From Paracoccaceae bacterium (GTDB lineage: Bacteria; Pseudomonadota; Alphaproteobacteria; Rhodobacterales; Rhodobacteraceae): 64,000 nucleotides of DNA. Below the pieces are notes generated by a model that made no database searches, had not been told where the DNA came from, and worked only from the letters and a program-made list of their open reading frames with translations. The stretch is from contig JAHEJA010000005.1 in the NCBI GenBank assembly GCA_024639125.1, positions 1-64,000 on the forward strand, in the 5' to 3' direction. The translations under genes were made by a program, and so were the position numbers. Shown in pieces: positions 1-8,518 of this stretch (position 1 is its first letter; the number at the start of each line of letters is the position of its first letter).

Positions 1-210
1 ATGCAGATAAATCATCCGACTTATGAAATGGTGCTTAGGATGGAATTTCCCAAAGACCGCCCTTGTATTGAAGCTTGGCCAGAGGGGCGCATTTCTGCCA
101 TGCCATTAAAACTGCCGGCAAGCGCATTCAAATTCCAAGATGGGGTCGCCGAATTGCGCATTATCCAGCCACAACTTGGGGGACAATATTTCATCCATTG
201 GCGCTGGTGA
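1..210 (+). CDS. Hypothetical small protein, possibly continuing upstream of the window
   Basis: An open frame of 69 codons begins with ATG at the first base of the window, so the true start may lie further upstream. Codon use looks like that of the neighbours. The product is short and soluble, has no transmembrane segment or recognisable motif, and ends in an aromatic tail (FIHWRW). I do not recognise a family. It points toward the small minus-strand genes ending near 454-616, and nothing around it suggests a role. Confidence 0.4.
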   Translation: MQINHPTYEMVLRMEFPKDRPCIEAWPEGRISAMPLKLPASAFKFQDGVAELRIIQPQLGGQYFIHWRW

Positions 211-453
211 CAGGTGTGGTTTTGGAACCCTGATTTGCAAGCCTGTCATTCAGGTCGGCAACCAAGCCGATGCAAATGAATACGCCAGTTGCGCGAGTCA
301 GTATTGGTAGGCTCGCCGAATTTGGGACACCATTTTGGCAACGGATGTGTCGATCCTGAAACCAGTCCGCGTTTATTCCGCTTGGTGTTTAAAACAATGA
401 TCTATTTTGAACATCCGATTGGCGCTGTGGCGTTCGAAAGGGATGTATGTGGT

Positions 454-834
454 TCATAACGCGATGACTGAAATATCAGTAAGCAATTGTTTGGCGCTAT
501 GTTGCAGCTTTTTGCTGTGGAATTCGTTAAGGTGATTTGGTCGTTTATCGCGAATAGTCTTTGCCGCGACCAATGTATTGGGCTTTAGGCGATCAATGTC
601 GTGAAACAGTGCCGCCTAAAAAGCAACTACAAGAGCAGGAAATTGGTCCTGCGCGCTGTCTTGGATGCGCATGTATGAATTCAGTGCTTTACAAATTTTG
701 CGCAGATGGTCCTGAGCCAGCGGATCGTTGTCCGTATTTTTGGTTAAGGCATCTTGATATTTCGCATAGGCTGCACCACAGCGATCCTTGGATGCTTTTA
801 CGGAAACGGCTTTTATGTTCACTTGATATGTCAT
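454..834 (-). pseudogene. Unrecognised small gene split by an in-frame TAG
   Basis: The ATG at 834 overlaps the TGA of the preceding small ORF (ATGA overlap), which suggests translational coupling. The frame runs 72 codons (MTYQVNIKAV...) to a TAG at 616-618. The same frame then stays open for 53 more codons, with protein-like composition (...FHDIDRLKPNTLVAAKTIRD...), until TGA at 454. An uninterrupted run of that length after a stop would arise by chance in roughly 8% of cases, so the evidence is suggestive only. It could be a 126-residue protein broken by a nonsense mutation, or a 72-residue protein followed by noise. The family is unknown; there is no signal peptide or membrane segment. 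Confidence 0.35.
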
Positions 835-1001
835 TGGCATTTCCCCAAAGGTTGTGCGGCCAGTGATGAATTTGGCTGCTCTGTTGCACATCCGAGCATC
901 TGCGAATCTTGTGCATCGGATGAAAAAATAGTCTCGTTACAGGGTTCATCGCTTAAGGTCGCGTAGTAAACGACCAAATTTTTAACGCGTTGTAGATCCA
1001 T
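831..1001 (-). CDS. Hypothetical 56-residue protein, first gene of a small coupled pair
   Basis: This short ORF starts at an ATG preceded by an AGAAGGGA ribosome binding site about 8 bases upstream. It ends in a TGA that overlaps the ATG of the next minus-strand ORF. The product begins MDLQRVKNLVVYYATLSDEP and contains three cysteines and no recognisable motif. The good ribosome binding site and the 4-base stop/start overlap are the only evidence that it is real. No function can be proposed. Confidence 0.4.
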   Translation of the reverse strand: MDLQRVKNLVVYYATLSDEPCNETIFSSDAQDSQMLGCATEQPNSSLAAQPLGKCQ

Positions 1002-1045
1002 TTTATTATTCCCTTCTACTGATGCTATATGTCTACATGCATCAA

Positions 1046-1063
1046 GGGAATATTCTTATTCCC
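1046..1063. other. Perfect 7-bp hairpin upstream of the small-gene pair and downstream of ptsP
   Basis: GGGAATA-TTCT-TATTCCC forms a 7-bp stem with a 4-base loop. It lies about 45 bases upstream of the start at 1001 and about 70 bases past the ptsP stop, both on the minus strand. It could be a weak ptsP terminator or an operator for the small genes. There is no clear U-run. Confidence 0.3.
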
Positions 1064-1129
1064 CAATAGGGGGGGCAGCTCGTGAATACAGATCGGCTTT
1101 GCCAATATTTTGAAAATAAATGTTTGAAA

Positions 1130-3367
1130 CTAATGCTTTAGGGCTTCAATGACTGCGTGACGCGTGGTTTCGTCACCATTTGAACGCGCAGAATCAATTG
1201 CAGATTTGATTTTGCTTAGGTCAGCATTCAGAAGCATGTTTTTCACAGGTCCAATAGATGCAGGGCGCATAGACAGCGTCGTGATTCCAATTGCGGCAAG
1301 CGCGGCTGCTTCGATCGGGCGACCCGCATCTTCGCCACAGAATGAAAGCTTGGTATTTGTGCGAACACATTTTTCTTTGATCAACTCTAAGAAGGTCATG
1401 AAACCACTGTTCAAGGTGTCATAGCGTTTGCGTACCAGTTCGTTTTCACGATCGGCAGCAAAGAAGAATTGTTTTAGATCGTTGCCACCAATGGACAGAA
1501 AATCCACTTTTTCAAAGAACTGTTCAGAGGCATAAGCAAGCGATGGCGTTTCTAGCATGGCACCGACTTCCAAGTCTTCTGGAACCACATGTCCGAGCCG
1601 AATTTCACGTGCCAAAGCTTTGTCGACTTCGGCCTTGGCGAAATCAAATTCGCTGGGTTGCGCGATAAAGGGAAACATGATGCTTAGGTTGCGGCCCCGT
1701 GCGGCCCGAATAAGCGCCTGTAACTGCATTCTAAGAACACCGGGTTTATCCAACCCCACACGGATTGCACGCCAACCAAGCGCCGGATTTGGTTCTTTGA
1801 CGTGCGGCATATAAGGAAGCACCTTGTCTGAACCAATATCTAAGGTTCGAAACACCACACGCTTGTCGCCAGCGGCATCCATAACACGCCCATAAAGTGC
1901 CGATAATTCCGATCGACCGGGCATTTGGTTGCGGACAAGGAATTGCAATTCGGTCCGGAAAAGCCCGACGCCTTCGGCCCCAGAATTTTCAAGACTTGGC
2001 AAATCAGCCATGAGGCCCGCATTCATGACCAATTCAATGCGCTGACCGTCTTTGGTGACTGTTTCAACACCGCGGATCGCGCCATAGCGCTCTTGCGCCT
2101 TTGCTTCCATCGCGATTTTGTCGTTAAAAGCATTTGCCACAGTTTCATCCGGGCGAAGATGAACAATACCTTGTTCGCCGTCGACCAGGATTGCATCGCC
2201 GTTCAGTGCTTCGGTTGTGATGTTGGCTGCGTGTATGACCAAAGGAATAGCCAAGGCGCGGGCGACGATTGTCGCATGACTGCCGACGGAGCCTTCTTCT
2301 AAGACGATCCCACGCAAAGAGCGTCCATAATCCAGCAATTCAGCAGGACCAATATTGCGTGCAATCAAAATCGGGTCGGCTGGCATTTCAGCGCCGGTTT
2401 CACGGCCTTGTCCAGTCAATATACGCAGCAAACGATTCGATAGATCATCAAGATCATTCAAACGGTCGCGCATATAAGCGTCGGACACTTGGGACAACCG
2501 CGCACGTGCCGAGGATTGTTCTTTTTCAACCGCAGCTTCCGCAGAGAGGCCATTCACAATATCGGTTTCAATTCTGCGCATCCAACCGCGAGAATTTGCA
2601 AACATACGATAGGCTTCCAGAACTTCGAGCTGTTCTTTGTCCCCGGATTTGACGTTTTCTAACATGTCGTCAACGCTGGAACGTAGTTGTTCAACAGCGG
2701 TATTAAGGCGTATTTTTTCGCTTTCGGGGTCTTCGGAAACAAGGTTGGTGACAACAACGCGGGGTTCGTGCAACCAGACATGACCGCGCGCGGCGCCTTC
2801 TTGGGCTGTGCCGCCGCGAAACATGGTTGGCTGTTGGTGCAACGCTTTAAGCGCAGCACCTTCGCCCACAAATGCGCCAAGCTCGGCCATTTCTGCAAGC
2901 ACCATTGCCACGACTTCTAAGGCATAGGTTTCATCAGACGAAAATTCACGAGCCACTTTGGACTGAATAACCAATACGCCCAGTTTTTCCCCAAGCCGTT
3001 GGATGGGAACACCCAAGAAAGAGGGGTAAATTTCTTCGCCTGTTTCTGCCATATACCGAAAACCGGGTTCGGACGGGGCATCGGCTGTGTTGATGATTTT
3101 GTTAAGGCGCGCCACGCGACCAACCAAGCCTTCCCCCAAGCGGAGGCGTGTTTGGTGAACCGAAGCCGCATTAAGCCCCTCAGTTGCACATAGTTCCAAG
3201 GTTTCAGAATCGCGGAACAGATAGACAGAACACACCTCACAGCCAAGCGAATCCGCTATGAGGTGCGTTATTTTATCAAGCCGCTCTTGGCCTGCGGCTT
3301 CTTCGGCCATTGTGTCACGAAGACGCCCTAAAAGTTTGCGGCTGTCGCTATCTGTTCTATCTGGCAT
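1130..3367 (-). CDS. ptsP: Phosphoenolpyruvate-protein phosphotransferase PtsP (nitrogen PTS enzyme I)
   Basis: Cytoplasmic enzyme I of the nitrogen-related phosphotransferase system. It takes phosphate from phosphoenolpyruvate and passes it to NPr and then EIIA-Ntr, linking nitrogen and carbon status to regulation. At 745 residues it has the length of the GAF-containing PtsP class. A GAF domain occupies about residues 20-165. The PEP-utilising core follows, with the phosphohistidine loop EGSVGSHATIVARA near residue 360. The TIM-barrel PEP-binding domain carries GVGLFRTE, SIGGNDL and the catalytic-cysteine motif FCGEDAGRP. It starts 14 bases after the lysC stop on the same strand, so the two are probably co-transcribed, an arrangement I know from other Rhodobacterales. 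The NPr and EIIA partners are not in the window. Confidence 0.95.
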   Translation of the reverse strand: MPDRTDSDSRKLLGRLRDTMAEEAAGQERLDKITHLIADSLGCEVCSVYLFRDSETLELCATEGLNAASVHQTRLRLGEGLVGRVARLNKIINTADAPSEPGFRYMAETGEEIYPSFLGVPIQRLGEKLGVLVIQSKVAREFSSDETYALEVVAMVLAEMAELGAFVGEGAALKALHQQPTMFRGGTAQEGAARGHVWLHEPRVVVTNLVSEDPESEKIRLNTAVEQLRSSVDDMLENVKSGDKEQLEVLEAYRMFANSRGWMRRIETDIVNGLSAEAAVEKEQSSARARLSQVSDAYMRDRLNDLDDLSNRLLRILTGQGRETGAEMPADPILIARNIGPAELLDYGRSLRGIVLEEGSVGSHATIVARALAIPLVIHAANITTEALNGDAILVDGEQGIVHLRPDETVANAFNDKIAMEAKAQERYGAIRGVETVTKDGQRIELVMNAGLMADLPSLENSGAEGVGLFRTELQFLVRNQMPGRSELSALYGRVMDAAGDKRVVFRTLDIGSDKVLPYMPHVKEPNPALGWRAIRVGLDKPGVLRMQLQALIRAARGRNLSIMFPFIAQPSEFDFAKAEVDKALAREIRLGHVVPEDLEVGAMLETPSLAYASEQFFEKVDFLSIGGNDLKQFFFAADRENELVRKRYDTLNSGFMTFLELIKEKCVRTNTKLSFCGEDAGRPIEAAALAAIGITTLSMRPASIGPVKNMLLNADLSKIKSAIDSARSNGDETTRHAVIEALKH

Positions 3368-3381
3368 GGGCGTGCTGCCCC

Positions 3382-4620
3382 TTATGATGCTTTCTCTAGT
3401 TCAAATGCATCATGCAATGCTTGAACGGCAAGTTCCATATATTTACGATCAATCAGCACAGAAATTTTGATTTCTGATGTGGCGATGACCTGAATATTGA
3501 TACCTTCGTTGGACAAGGTTTTAAACATTTTGGCTGCAACACCCGACTGGCTACGCATCCCAATTCCCACGGCCGAAACTTTGGCAACATTGGTGTCTGA
3601 AATCAATTCGGCGAAATTCAGACCACCTTCTGTTTTGGCCAATTCCAGCGCTTTTTCTGCACGGATTACTTGATCCGTGGGGCAAGAAAATGTCATGTCG
3701 GTACATCCGTCTTCGCCAATGTTCTGGATGATCATGTCAACATTTATGCCCGCATCAGAGAGCGGCCCAAAAATTGCGGCAGCAATACCAGGGCGATCTT
3801 CGACTGCGACAAGTGTCATTTTTGCTTCGTCGCGGGAATAGGCGACGCCTGAAACAACGTTGGATTCCATGATTTCCTCCTCGGCACAGACCAATGTGCC
3901 AGCTTCATCTGATGGTTCTTCAAAACTGGACAGAACACGTAGTTTGACTTTGTAACGCATTGCTAATTCGACGGACCGAGTTTGCAAAACTTTGGCACCG
4001 AGAGATGCCAGTTCTAACATTTCTTCAAAAGAAATCTTATCAAGCTTGCGAGCTTTGGATGCGATACGTGGATCGGTTGTATAAACACCGTCAACATCGG
4101 TATAAATATCGCACCGTTCCGCATCAAAAGCCGCTGCGAAGGCAACGGCTGTTGTGTCTGAACCGCCACGTCCAAGTGTGGTGATGCGCCCCTCGGGGGA
4201 AACACCCTGAAAGCCAGCAACCACTGCGACACGCATGCCTTCGGCAAATTTTGCCATGATGTTGTCTGATGGAATTTCTTCTATCCGGGCAGAAGAATGC
4301 GCTGAATTTGTTTTAACTGGAACTTGCCATCCCTGCCAACTGCGCGCCGGAATATCCATTTCCTGCAAGGTCAAAGACATCAACCCAGCGGTCACGTTTT
4401 CCCCAGACGAGACAACAGCATCATATTCACGCGCGTCATAAAGGGGCGAGGTTTCATTAACCCACCCAACCAGCTCGTTTGTTTTCCCAGACATTGCAGA
4501 GACAATAACAATCACGTCATAGCCTTTTGCGACTTCTAATCCTACGCGCTTGGCGGCACGTTTTATCCGATCCAAAGTGGCGACAGATGTGCCGCCGAAT
4601 TTCATCACAAGTACGGGCAT
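3382..4620 (-). CDS. lysC: Aspartate kinase
   Basis: Phosphorylates L-aspartate to 4-phospho-L-aspartate, the first step toward lysine, threonine, methionine and diaminopimelate. The amino-acid kinase domain begins VMKFGGTSVA and contains SGENVTAGL and TLGRGGSDTTAVA (residues about 1-230). Two ACT domains follow for allosteric feedback (for example VAVEDRPGIAAAIFGPL). The start at 4620 is preferred because AAGGGA lies six bases upstream; an in-frame ATG 18 bases further upstream has that ribosome binding site inside its own coding sequence. The length of 412 residues is normal for an alpha-beta type aspartokinase. It is probably first in an operon with ptsP. Confidence 0.96.
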   Translation of the reverse strand: MPVLVMKFGGTSVATLDRIKRAAKRVGLEVAKGYDVIVIVSAMSGKTNELVGWVNETSPLYDAREYDAVVSSGENVTAGLMSLTLQEMDIPARSWQGWQVPVKTNSAHSSARIEEIPSDNIMAKFAEGMRVAVVAGFQGVSPEGRITTLGRGGSDTTAVAFAAAFDAERCDIYTDVDGVYTTDPRIASKARKLDKISFEEMLELASLGAKVLQTRSVELAMRYKVKLRVLSSFEEPSDEAGTLVCAEEEIMESNVVSGVAYSRDEAKMTLVAVEDRPGIAAAIFGPLSDAGINVDMIIQNIGEDGCTDMTFSCPTDQVIRAEKALELAKTEGGLNFAELISDTNVAKVSAVGIGMRSQSGVAAKMFKTLSNEGINIQVIATSEIKISVLIDRKYMELAVQALHDAFELEKAS

Positions 4621-4724
4621 TTTGTTCCCTTTAGTCATATATTACAGGGGGTTTATGACTTTGCTGGCTCAAGCACAAGGTGCTATTCTTAAAATGAGCC
4701 GTGCTGTCGCACGTCACAGGTTTA

Positions 4725-4768
4725 GCAGAGGACCAAGTCGCCCCTTTGGGGCTTGGTTTGTCCTCTGC
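4725..4768. other. Long imperfect inverted repeat downstream of the DUF1178 gene
   Basis: GCAGAGGAC at 4725 pairs with GTCCTCTGC at 4760-4768. The inner arms (caag/cttg, cccc/gggg) also pair with small bulges, giving a stem of about 17 bp around TTT. There is no terminal U-run on either strand. It lies 8 bases past the DUF1178 stop and about 100 bases upstream of lysC, so it may protect or terminate the DUF1178 transcript. Confidence 0.45.
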
Positions 4769-4775
4769 AGATTGG

Positions 4776-5186
4776 TTAGTTTTTTTTGCGTTTGGGCATA
4801 AAAGGCAGGGGGATAATTGGGATGCCATCGTCGATTAGTTTTTTTGCATCTTCTAGTTTTGCTTCCCCATAGATTGAACGTTCTTTGGTGTCCCCAAGGT
4901 GCATTGATCTGGCCTCGGTTGCAAATTTTTTACCAACGTATTCAGATGTTTCTTCTACTTTTTTGCGAACGTCTTCAATGTGGTTTTCGTTTGAAGAGGT
5001 TAGTTTCCCTTTTGCGTTTTTTGAGGAAGTGACGCGTGGTGCCATGATTGCTTTATCGACATGAGTTGACCCACAAAACTCACAGGTGATCAGTTTTGCG
5101 GCTATGAGTTTGTCAAAAGCTGCTGCCGATTGAAACCAGCTGTTGAATGTATGATCGTTGTTACACTTTAGCGCATATTGGATCAT
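4776..5186 (-). CDS. DUF1178 family protein
   Basis: A 136-residue cytoplasmic protein of the DUF1178 family, common in alphaproteobacteria and of unknown function. The N-terminus MIQYALKC followed by HTFNSWF and then CEFCG is the family signature. The cysteines could bind a metal, although that is inference. The C-terminus is proline- and lysine-rich (PLPFMPKRKKN). The ATG at 5186 has AGAGG seven bases upstream, whereas a longer in-frame start would add 27 residues unlike the family. It is transcribed toward lysC, separated by a large inverted repeat. Confidence 0.85.
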   Translation of the reverse strand: MIQYALKCNNDHTFNSWFQSAAAFDKLIAAKLITCEFCGSTHVDKAIMAPRVTSSKNAKGKLTSSNENHIEDVRKKVEETSEYVGKKFATEARSMHLGDTKERSIYGEAKLEDAKKLIDDGIPIIPLPFMPKRKKN

Positions 5187-5267
5187 TGAAAGCCTCTTTT
5201 GTGATCCACGAGTAAGTAGTCGATAAATTTGTGGAATCAAGCGCCATTTATTTTGCGTGTTTATCAC

Positions 5268-5300
5268 GCCTCCGGCGGGAGTATTTTAGCAAAAAGAAAG
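5268..5300 (+). repeat. Short dispersed intergenic element, copy 1
   Basis: The element is gcctccggcgggagtatttt followed by agcaaaaagaaag. Related copies lie at 15441-15468, 47739-47770 and 62772-62800. From general knowledge of Roseobacter-group genomes, a 'cctccggcgggagtatttttggcc...agatgaag' sequence recurs in intergenic regions. The ccgcc/ggcgg half gives a small hairpin, and the AT half looks like a degenerate terminator tail. This copy lies between DUF1178 and the CMD gene. Confidence 0.55.
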
Positions 5301-5419
5301 CGATAGTCCACTTTGGTTTTCTTTTTGCATTAAATACTCATATCACTCCATCAGAAATACTTGAAACATTTCATGGGATGCGGTCAGGTTTCTATAGTTT
5401 TAACAATGGGAGACAATCA

Positions 5420-5803
5420 ATGAGTGTTTTTGACGAGGATCTATTTTTAGCGGGTATGGTGCAGCGCAAGGCGACGTTGGGGGCCGAATATGTTGAGAAC
5501 AATCTGGCGGCCGCTGATGATTTCACGCGTCCTTTCCAAGAGGCGATGACCGCTTGGTGTTGGGGGTTTGGCTGGGGAGACGATGTTATCGATGCTAAAA
5601 CGCGATCGATGATGAATTTGTCAATGATTGGTGCTTTGGGCAAAATGCATGAATGGGAGCTTCATTGTCGTGGTGCCGTGAATAACGGGGTCAGCAAAGA
5701 AGAGATCCGAGCGATCATTCATGTTATCGGGATTTACTGTGGCGTGCCTCAGGCTTTGGAGTGTTTTCGCGCGGCAAAAAGGGTCTTTGCGGACATTGAA
5801 TAG
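5420..5803 (+). CDS. Carboxymuconolactone decarboxylase family protein (PcaC-like)
   Basis: A 127-residue protein of the CMD/AhpD fold, closest by eye to 4-carboxymuconolactone decarboxylase PcaC of the beta-ketoadipate pathway. Supporting motifs are AWCWGFGWGDDVIDAKTRS, HEWELHCRGAVNNGVSKEE and IYCGVPQALECFRAAK. The AhpD-type CxxC redox pair is absent, which favours a decarboxylase or related role over peroxidase function. The ATG at 5420 follows GGGAGA; an open frame extends 63 codons upstream but does not look coding. No other pca genes are near, so the substrate remains uncertain. It is convergent with the TRAP operon and shares a terminator with it. Confidence 0.85.
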   Translation: MSVFDEDLFLAGMVQRKATLGAEYVENNLAAADDFTRPFQEAMTAWCWGFGWGDDVIDAKTRSMMNLSMIGALGKMHEWELHCRGAVNNGVSKEEIRAIIHVIGIYCGVPQALECFRAAKRVFADIE

Positions 5804-5817
5804 CCAATAGCAGGATT

Positions 5818-5850
5818 AAAAAAGGCCGCCTATTTGGCGGCCTTTTGTTT
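5818..5850. terminator. Bidirectional rho-independent terminator
   Basis: AGGCCGCC-TATTT-GGCGGCCT forms an 8-bp GC-rich stem. A-residues flank it on the left and TTTTGTTT on the right, so it can terminate both the CMD gene (plus) and the TRAP operon (minus). Confidence 0.85.
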
Positions 5851-5852
5851 GT

Positions 5853-8510
5853 TTAGAAGTTCAGCGACAGATCTTTGTGTACTGCGGTACAGGATGCTAG
5901 GTATAGAGCTTGCTCTTTACTTAGTTTTGACTGCACGCGCGATCCAATTGTCGTTTGAAGCGCGGTTTCATATGTTGCAACTTCTGCTCCGATTTGCTGA
6001 TTTACACTGGATCTCCAAATGAGTTGCTCTTCGTAAAGTTTTACTGCTTTATCAAAATCTGCCAACGCAGCTTCACGATCTAGGTTACGTTTACCCAAAG
6101 CCTTTTTGGCATCTCCAAGAGCTTTCTTGACATTATCCGCTCCAGCGATTTCACGGAAGGTCCGCTCCATTTCTTTGGCGGCGTCTTCTGCAATTGGGAA
6201 GTCTTGGGTTTCTAGCACTTGGCGAAGGGCTTTTAGGTCCGTCTCCATTGCTATGAAGCTATCGGATGCAGCAACAATTTGTTGCAGCTCTTGGATTGCT
6301 TCATAGGATTGATCACCTGCGCGACGGTACTCATTGCGTGCCTTGGTTTCCGCATCTGTGAGCGCCTTGAAGGTGTCATGTGCATCTTTCCATTCTAAAG
6401 GGATTTCCGATTGAAGTTCTGAAATTTGGCCTTCTAGGACCGCAATTTCAACTTCCAATTCCTCGCGGCGGTTATTCTGCGCTGGGTCAGTAATCCGTTT
6501 GAGAATAGTTGTAAGCTCTTCTTCTTGTTCCCTGATATGGCGGATTTTCTTTTCAAGTGAACGCACCTCTTTGAGCAAAGGACGATAGGCTGGTTCAGCT
6601 TGCGCCACCGCATCCACACGAATTGAAATATCACTTAGCTGAGCCAATGACATTTCTGCCTTGCTTGTTGATGATTTCAACAATTTACCAAAGTCCTTGG
6701 GAAGCCCGTCAAGATTGATGTTTTTAGCTGCTTCGATTGCGGCGATCGTTGCTCCGCCATCTTGGGCCACTTTTTCCATGACGAATTGATCCAAGCAGAA
6801 TTGAAGCTTTGGATTTCGTGGGGGTGGTGCAGAGTCCGACAAAAAGCTTGACCGGTTTGGCAAGTAGTTCACCAACTGTGGGTAGACCCCGACGATTGTC
6901 AGAGCGAGCAGTTGCAGTGAAATGAATGCAATCACACCCTTGTACATTTGAACTGTTTTTACAACCGCGGGGGCGACGCCGCGCAGATAGAACAAGGCAA
7001 AGCCAAAGGGCGGGGTAAGGAAGGACGTTTGAATGTTCAAACCAATCATGACGCCGAGCCAAACAGCTGTGATGTTTGCTTCTGGATCAGCAAGCAGAAT
7101 TGGCGCAACAATTGGAACCACCACAACCGCAATTTCGATGAAATCTAGGAAGAAGCCCAGAACGAAAATGACAGCCATAACGATAATGAATTGTGTCCAG
7201 AACCCGCCGGGCAATGTGATCAAGAATTCGCGTACCAATTCTTCGCCACCAAAGGCGCGGAATGCCGCGGTAAGCATGGCTGCACCCAAAAGGATGATAA
7301 AAACGAGCGCAGTCGTTTTTGCGGTTTCCATCATCACGCCGTCTAGTGTGCCTTCGATGCGCATTACGCGCAGACCGCTCCAGACAATACCTGAGACCAT
7401 GAGCGCTGTGCCAAAGACACCAATCCGCAATCCCATAAGATCAGACGCGGATTCGGCTGCTTTGATGTTCATGTTGAAATTGCTAAGTGCAAATCCAATG
7501 ATCACTAGGCCAGAAATTGTAAGTAAAGCAGGAACATAGGTAAGTCGATCTTTGTCTACCAAACGGTAGCCAGCCATCACCAAGGCACCGGCGGCACCGA
7601 TGGCTCCGGCTTGGTTCACGGTTGCAACGCCTGTGATGATCGATCCCAAAACCAAGAAAATCAAGGCAAGGGGTGGGATCAAAGTTAGCATAACTTGGCG
7701 TAAGAATTGTGAATCATACTTGCCTTCGTAAGGAACGGCAGGCGCAGCCGATGGTTTCAAGATCGCATAGACCAAGATGTAAACCATATAGATCCCAACC
7801 AATAGCAAGCCTGGAATGAATGCGCCAAGGAACATTTCCCCAGCAGAGGTGGAACCAACGTCAAACACGCTTGGCATCTGAAGTTCACCTGTCGCTTCTT
7901 TGTATAGGGCTTTACGCGCAGTTCCTGCTTGGTCTGTGGCTGATGCCAATTGGTCCGCAAGAATGATAAGAACAATGGACGGCGGAATGATCTGGCCGAG
8001 TGTCCCAGATGCAGCAATTGTTCCAGTGGCAAGTGATGGTGAATAGTTGTTGCGCAACATGGCGGGCAAGGAAATCATGCCCATGGCAACAACAGTGGCC
8101 CCAACAATACCTGTTGTCGCCGCCAGCAAAGCACCCACGAAAACAACAGAAATCCCAAGACCACCGGGGACTGGACCGAACAGTTGGGCCATTGTGACCA
8201 AGAGGTCTTCGGCAATTTTAGAGCGCTGAAGCATGATGCCCATAAAGATGAACAACGGGATCGCAATAAGCGTGTCCCGTTCGACTTCCCAATAAATACC
8301 TCGGAGGTTGATGACCCCCGCCGACATCCATTCAGAAGGTCCACCAGAGTGGAAGAAAGCATCAGTATCCCCAGAAAATAAATATCCTGAGATAGCCGCA
8401 AGTAAGATTGTGATGATTGCCGATCCCGGAAGGGCAAAGGCAACGGGGTATCCTGATCCCAGCGCAGTGGCCATGATCAGCATGAGAACGATTAAGAAAA
8501 AGAGTTCCAT
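5853..8510 (-). CDS. dctM: TRAP transporter large permease (DctM) with long C-terminal coiled-coil tail
   Basis: Large membrane subunit of a tripartite ATP-independent periplasmic transporter that takes up a substrate delivered by the neighbouring binding protein, driven by an ion gradient. Residues 1 to about 547 hold the DctM core. It begins in the membrane (FFLIVLMLIMATALGSGYPVAFALPG) and contains many hydrophobic helices plus FLDFIEIAVVVVPIVAP and the TPPFGFALFYLRG signature. A soluble segment of about 338 residues follows, highly charged and coiled-coil rich (for example LEKKIRHIREQEEELTTIL). Typical DctM proteins have 425-450 residues, so 885 is exceptional, although long versions occur in the mannitol/chloroaromatic TRAP group. 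A GAGGTCACCC ribosome binding site overlaps the dctQ end. Confidence 0.9.
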   Translation of the reverse strand: MELFFLIVLMLIMATALGSGYPVAFALPGSAIITILLAAISGYLFSGDTDAFFHSGGPSEWMSAGVINLRGIYWEVERDTLIAIPLFIFMGIMLQRSKIAEDLLVTMAQLFGPVPGGLGISVVFVGALLAATTGIVGATVVAMGMISLPAMLRNNYSPSLATGTIAASGTLGQIIPPSIVLIILADQLASATDQAGTARKALYKEATGELQMPSVFDVGSTSAGEMFLGAFIPGLLLVGIYMVYILVYAILKPSAAPAVPYEGKYDSQFLRQVMLTLIPPLALIFLVLGSIITGVATVNQAGAIGAAGALVMAGYRLVDKDRLTYVPALLTISGLVIIGFALSNFNMNIKAAESASDLMGLRIGVFGTALMVSGIVWSGLRVMRIEGTLDGVMMETAKTTALVFIILLGAAMLTAAFRAFGGEELVREFLITLPGGFWTQFIIVMAVIFVLGFFLDFIEIAVVVVPIVAPILLADPEANITAVWLGVMIGLNIQTSFLTPPFGFALFYLRGVAPAVVKTVQMYKGVIAFISLQLLALTIVGVYPQLVNYLPNRSSFLSDSAPPPRNPKLQFCLDQFVMEKVAQDGGATIAAIEAAKNINLDGLPKDFGKLLKSSTSKAEMSLAQLSDISIRVDAVAQAEPAYRPLLKEVRSLEKKIRHIREQEEELTTILKRITDPAQNNRREELEVEIAVLEGQISELQSEIPLEWKDAHDTFKALTDAETKARNEYRRAGDQSYEAIQELQQIVAASDSFIAMETDLKALRQVLETQDFPIAEDAAKEMERTFREIAGADNVKKALGDAKKALGKRNLDREAALADFDKAVKLYEEQLIWRSSVNQQIGAEVATYETALQTTIGSRVQSKLSKEQALYLASCTAVHKDLSLNF

Positions 8511-8518
8511 GGGTGACC

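Noticed and set aside
271-459. Open plus-strand frame without ATG near its beginning
   Set aside because: Only TTG or a late ATG could start it, no ribosome binding site is visible, and the sequence matches nothing I know.
561-866. 101-residue plus-strand ORF
   Set aside because: The minus-strand coupled pair across the same bases has ribosome binding site and ATGA overlap; the plus frame is Cys/Trp-rich and has neither.
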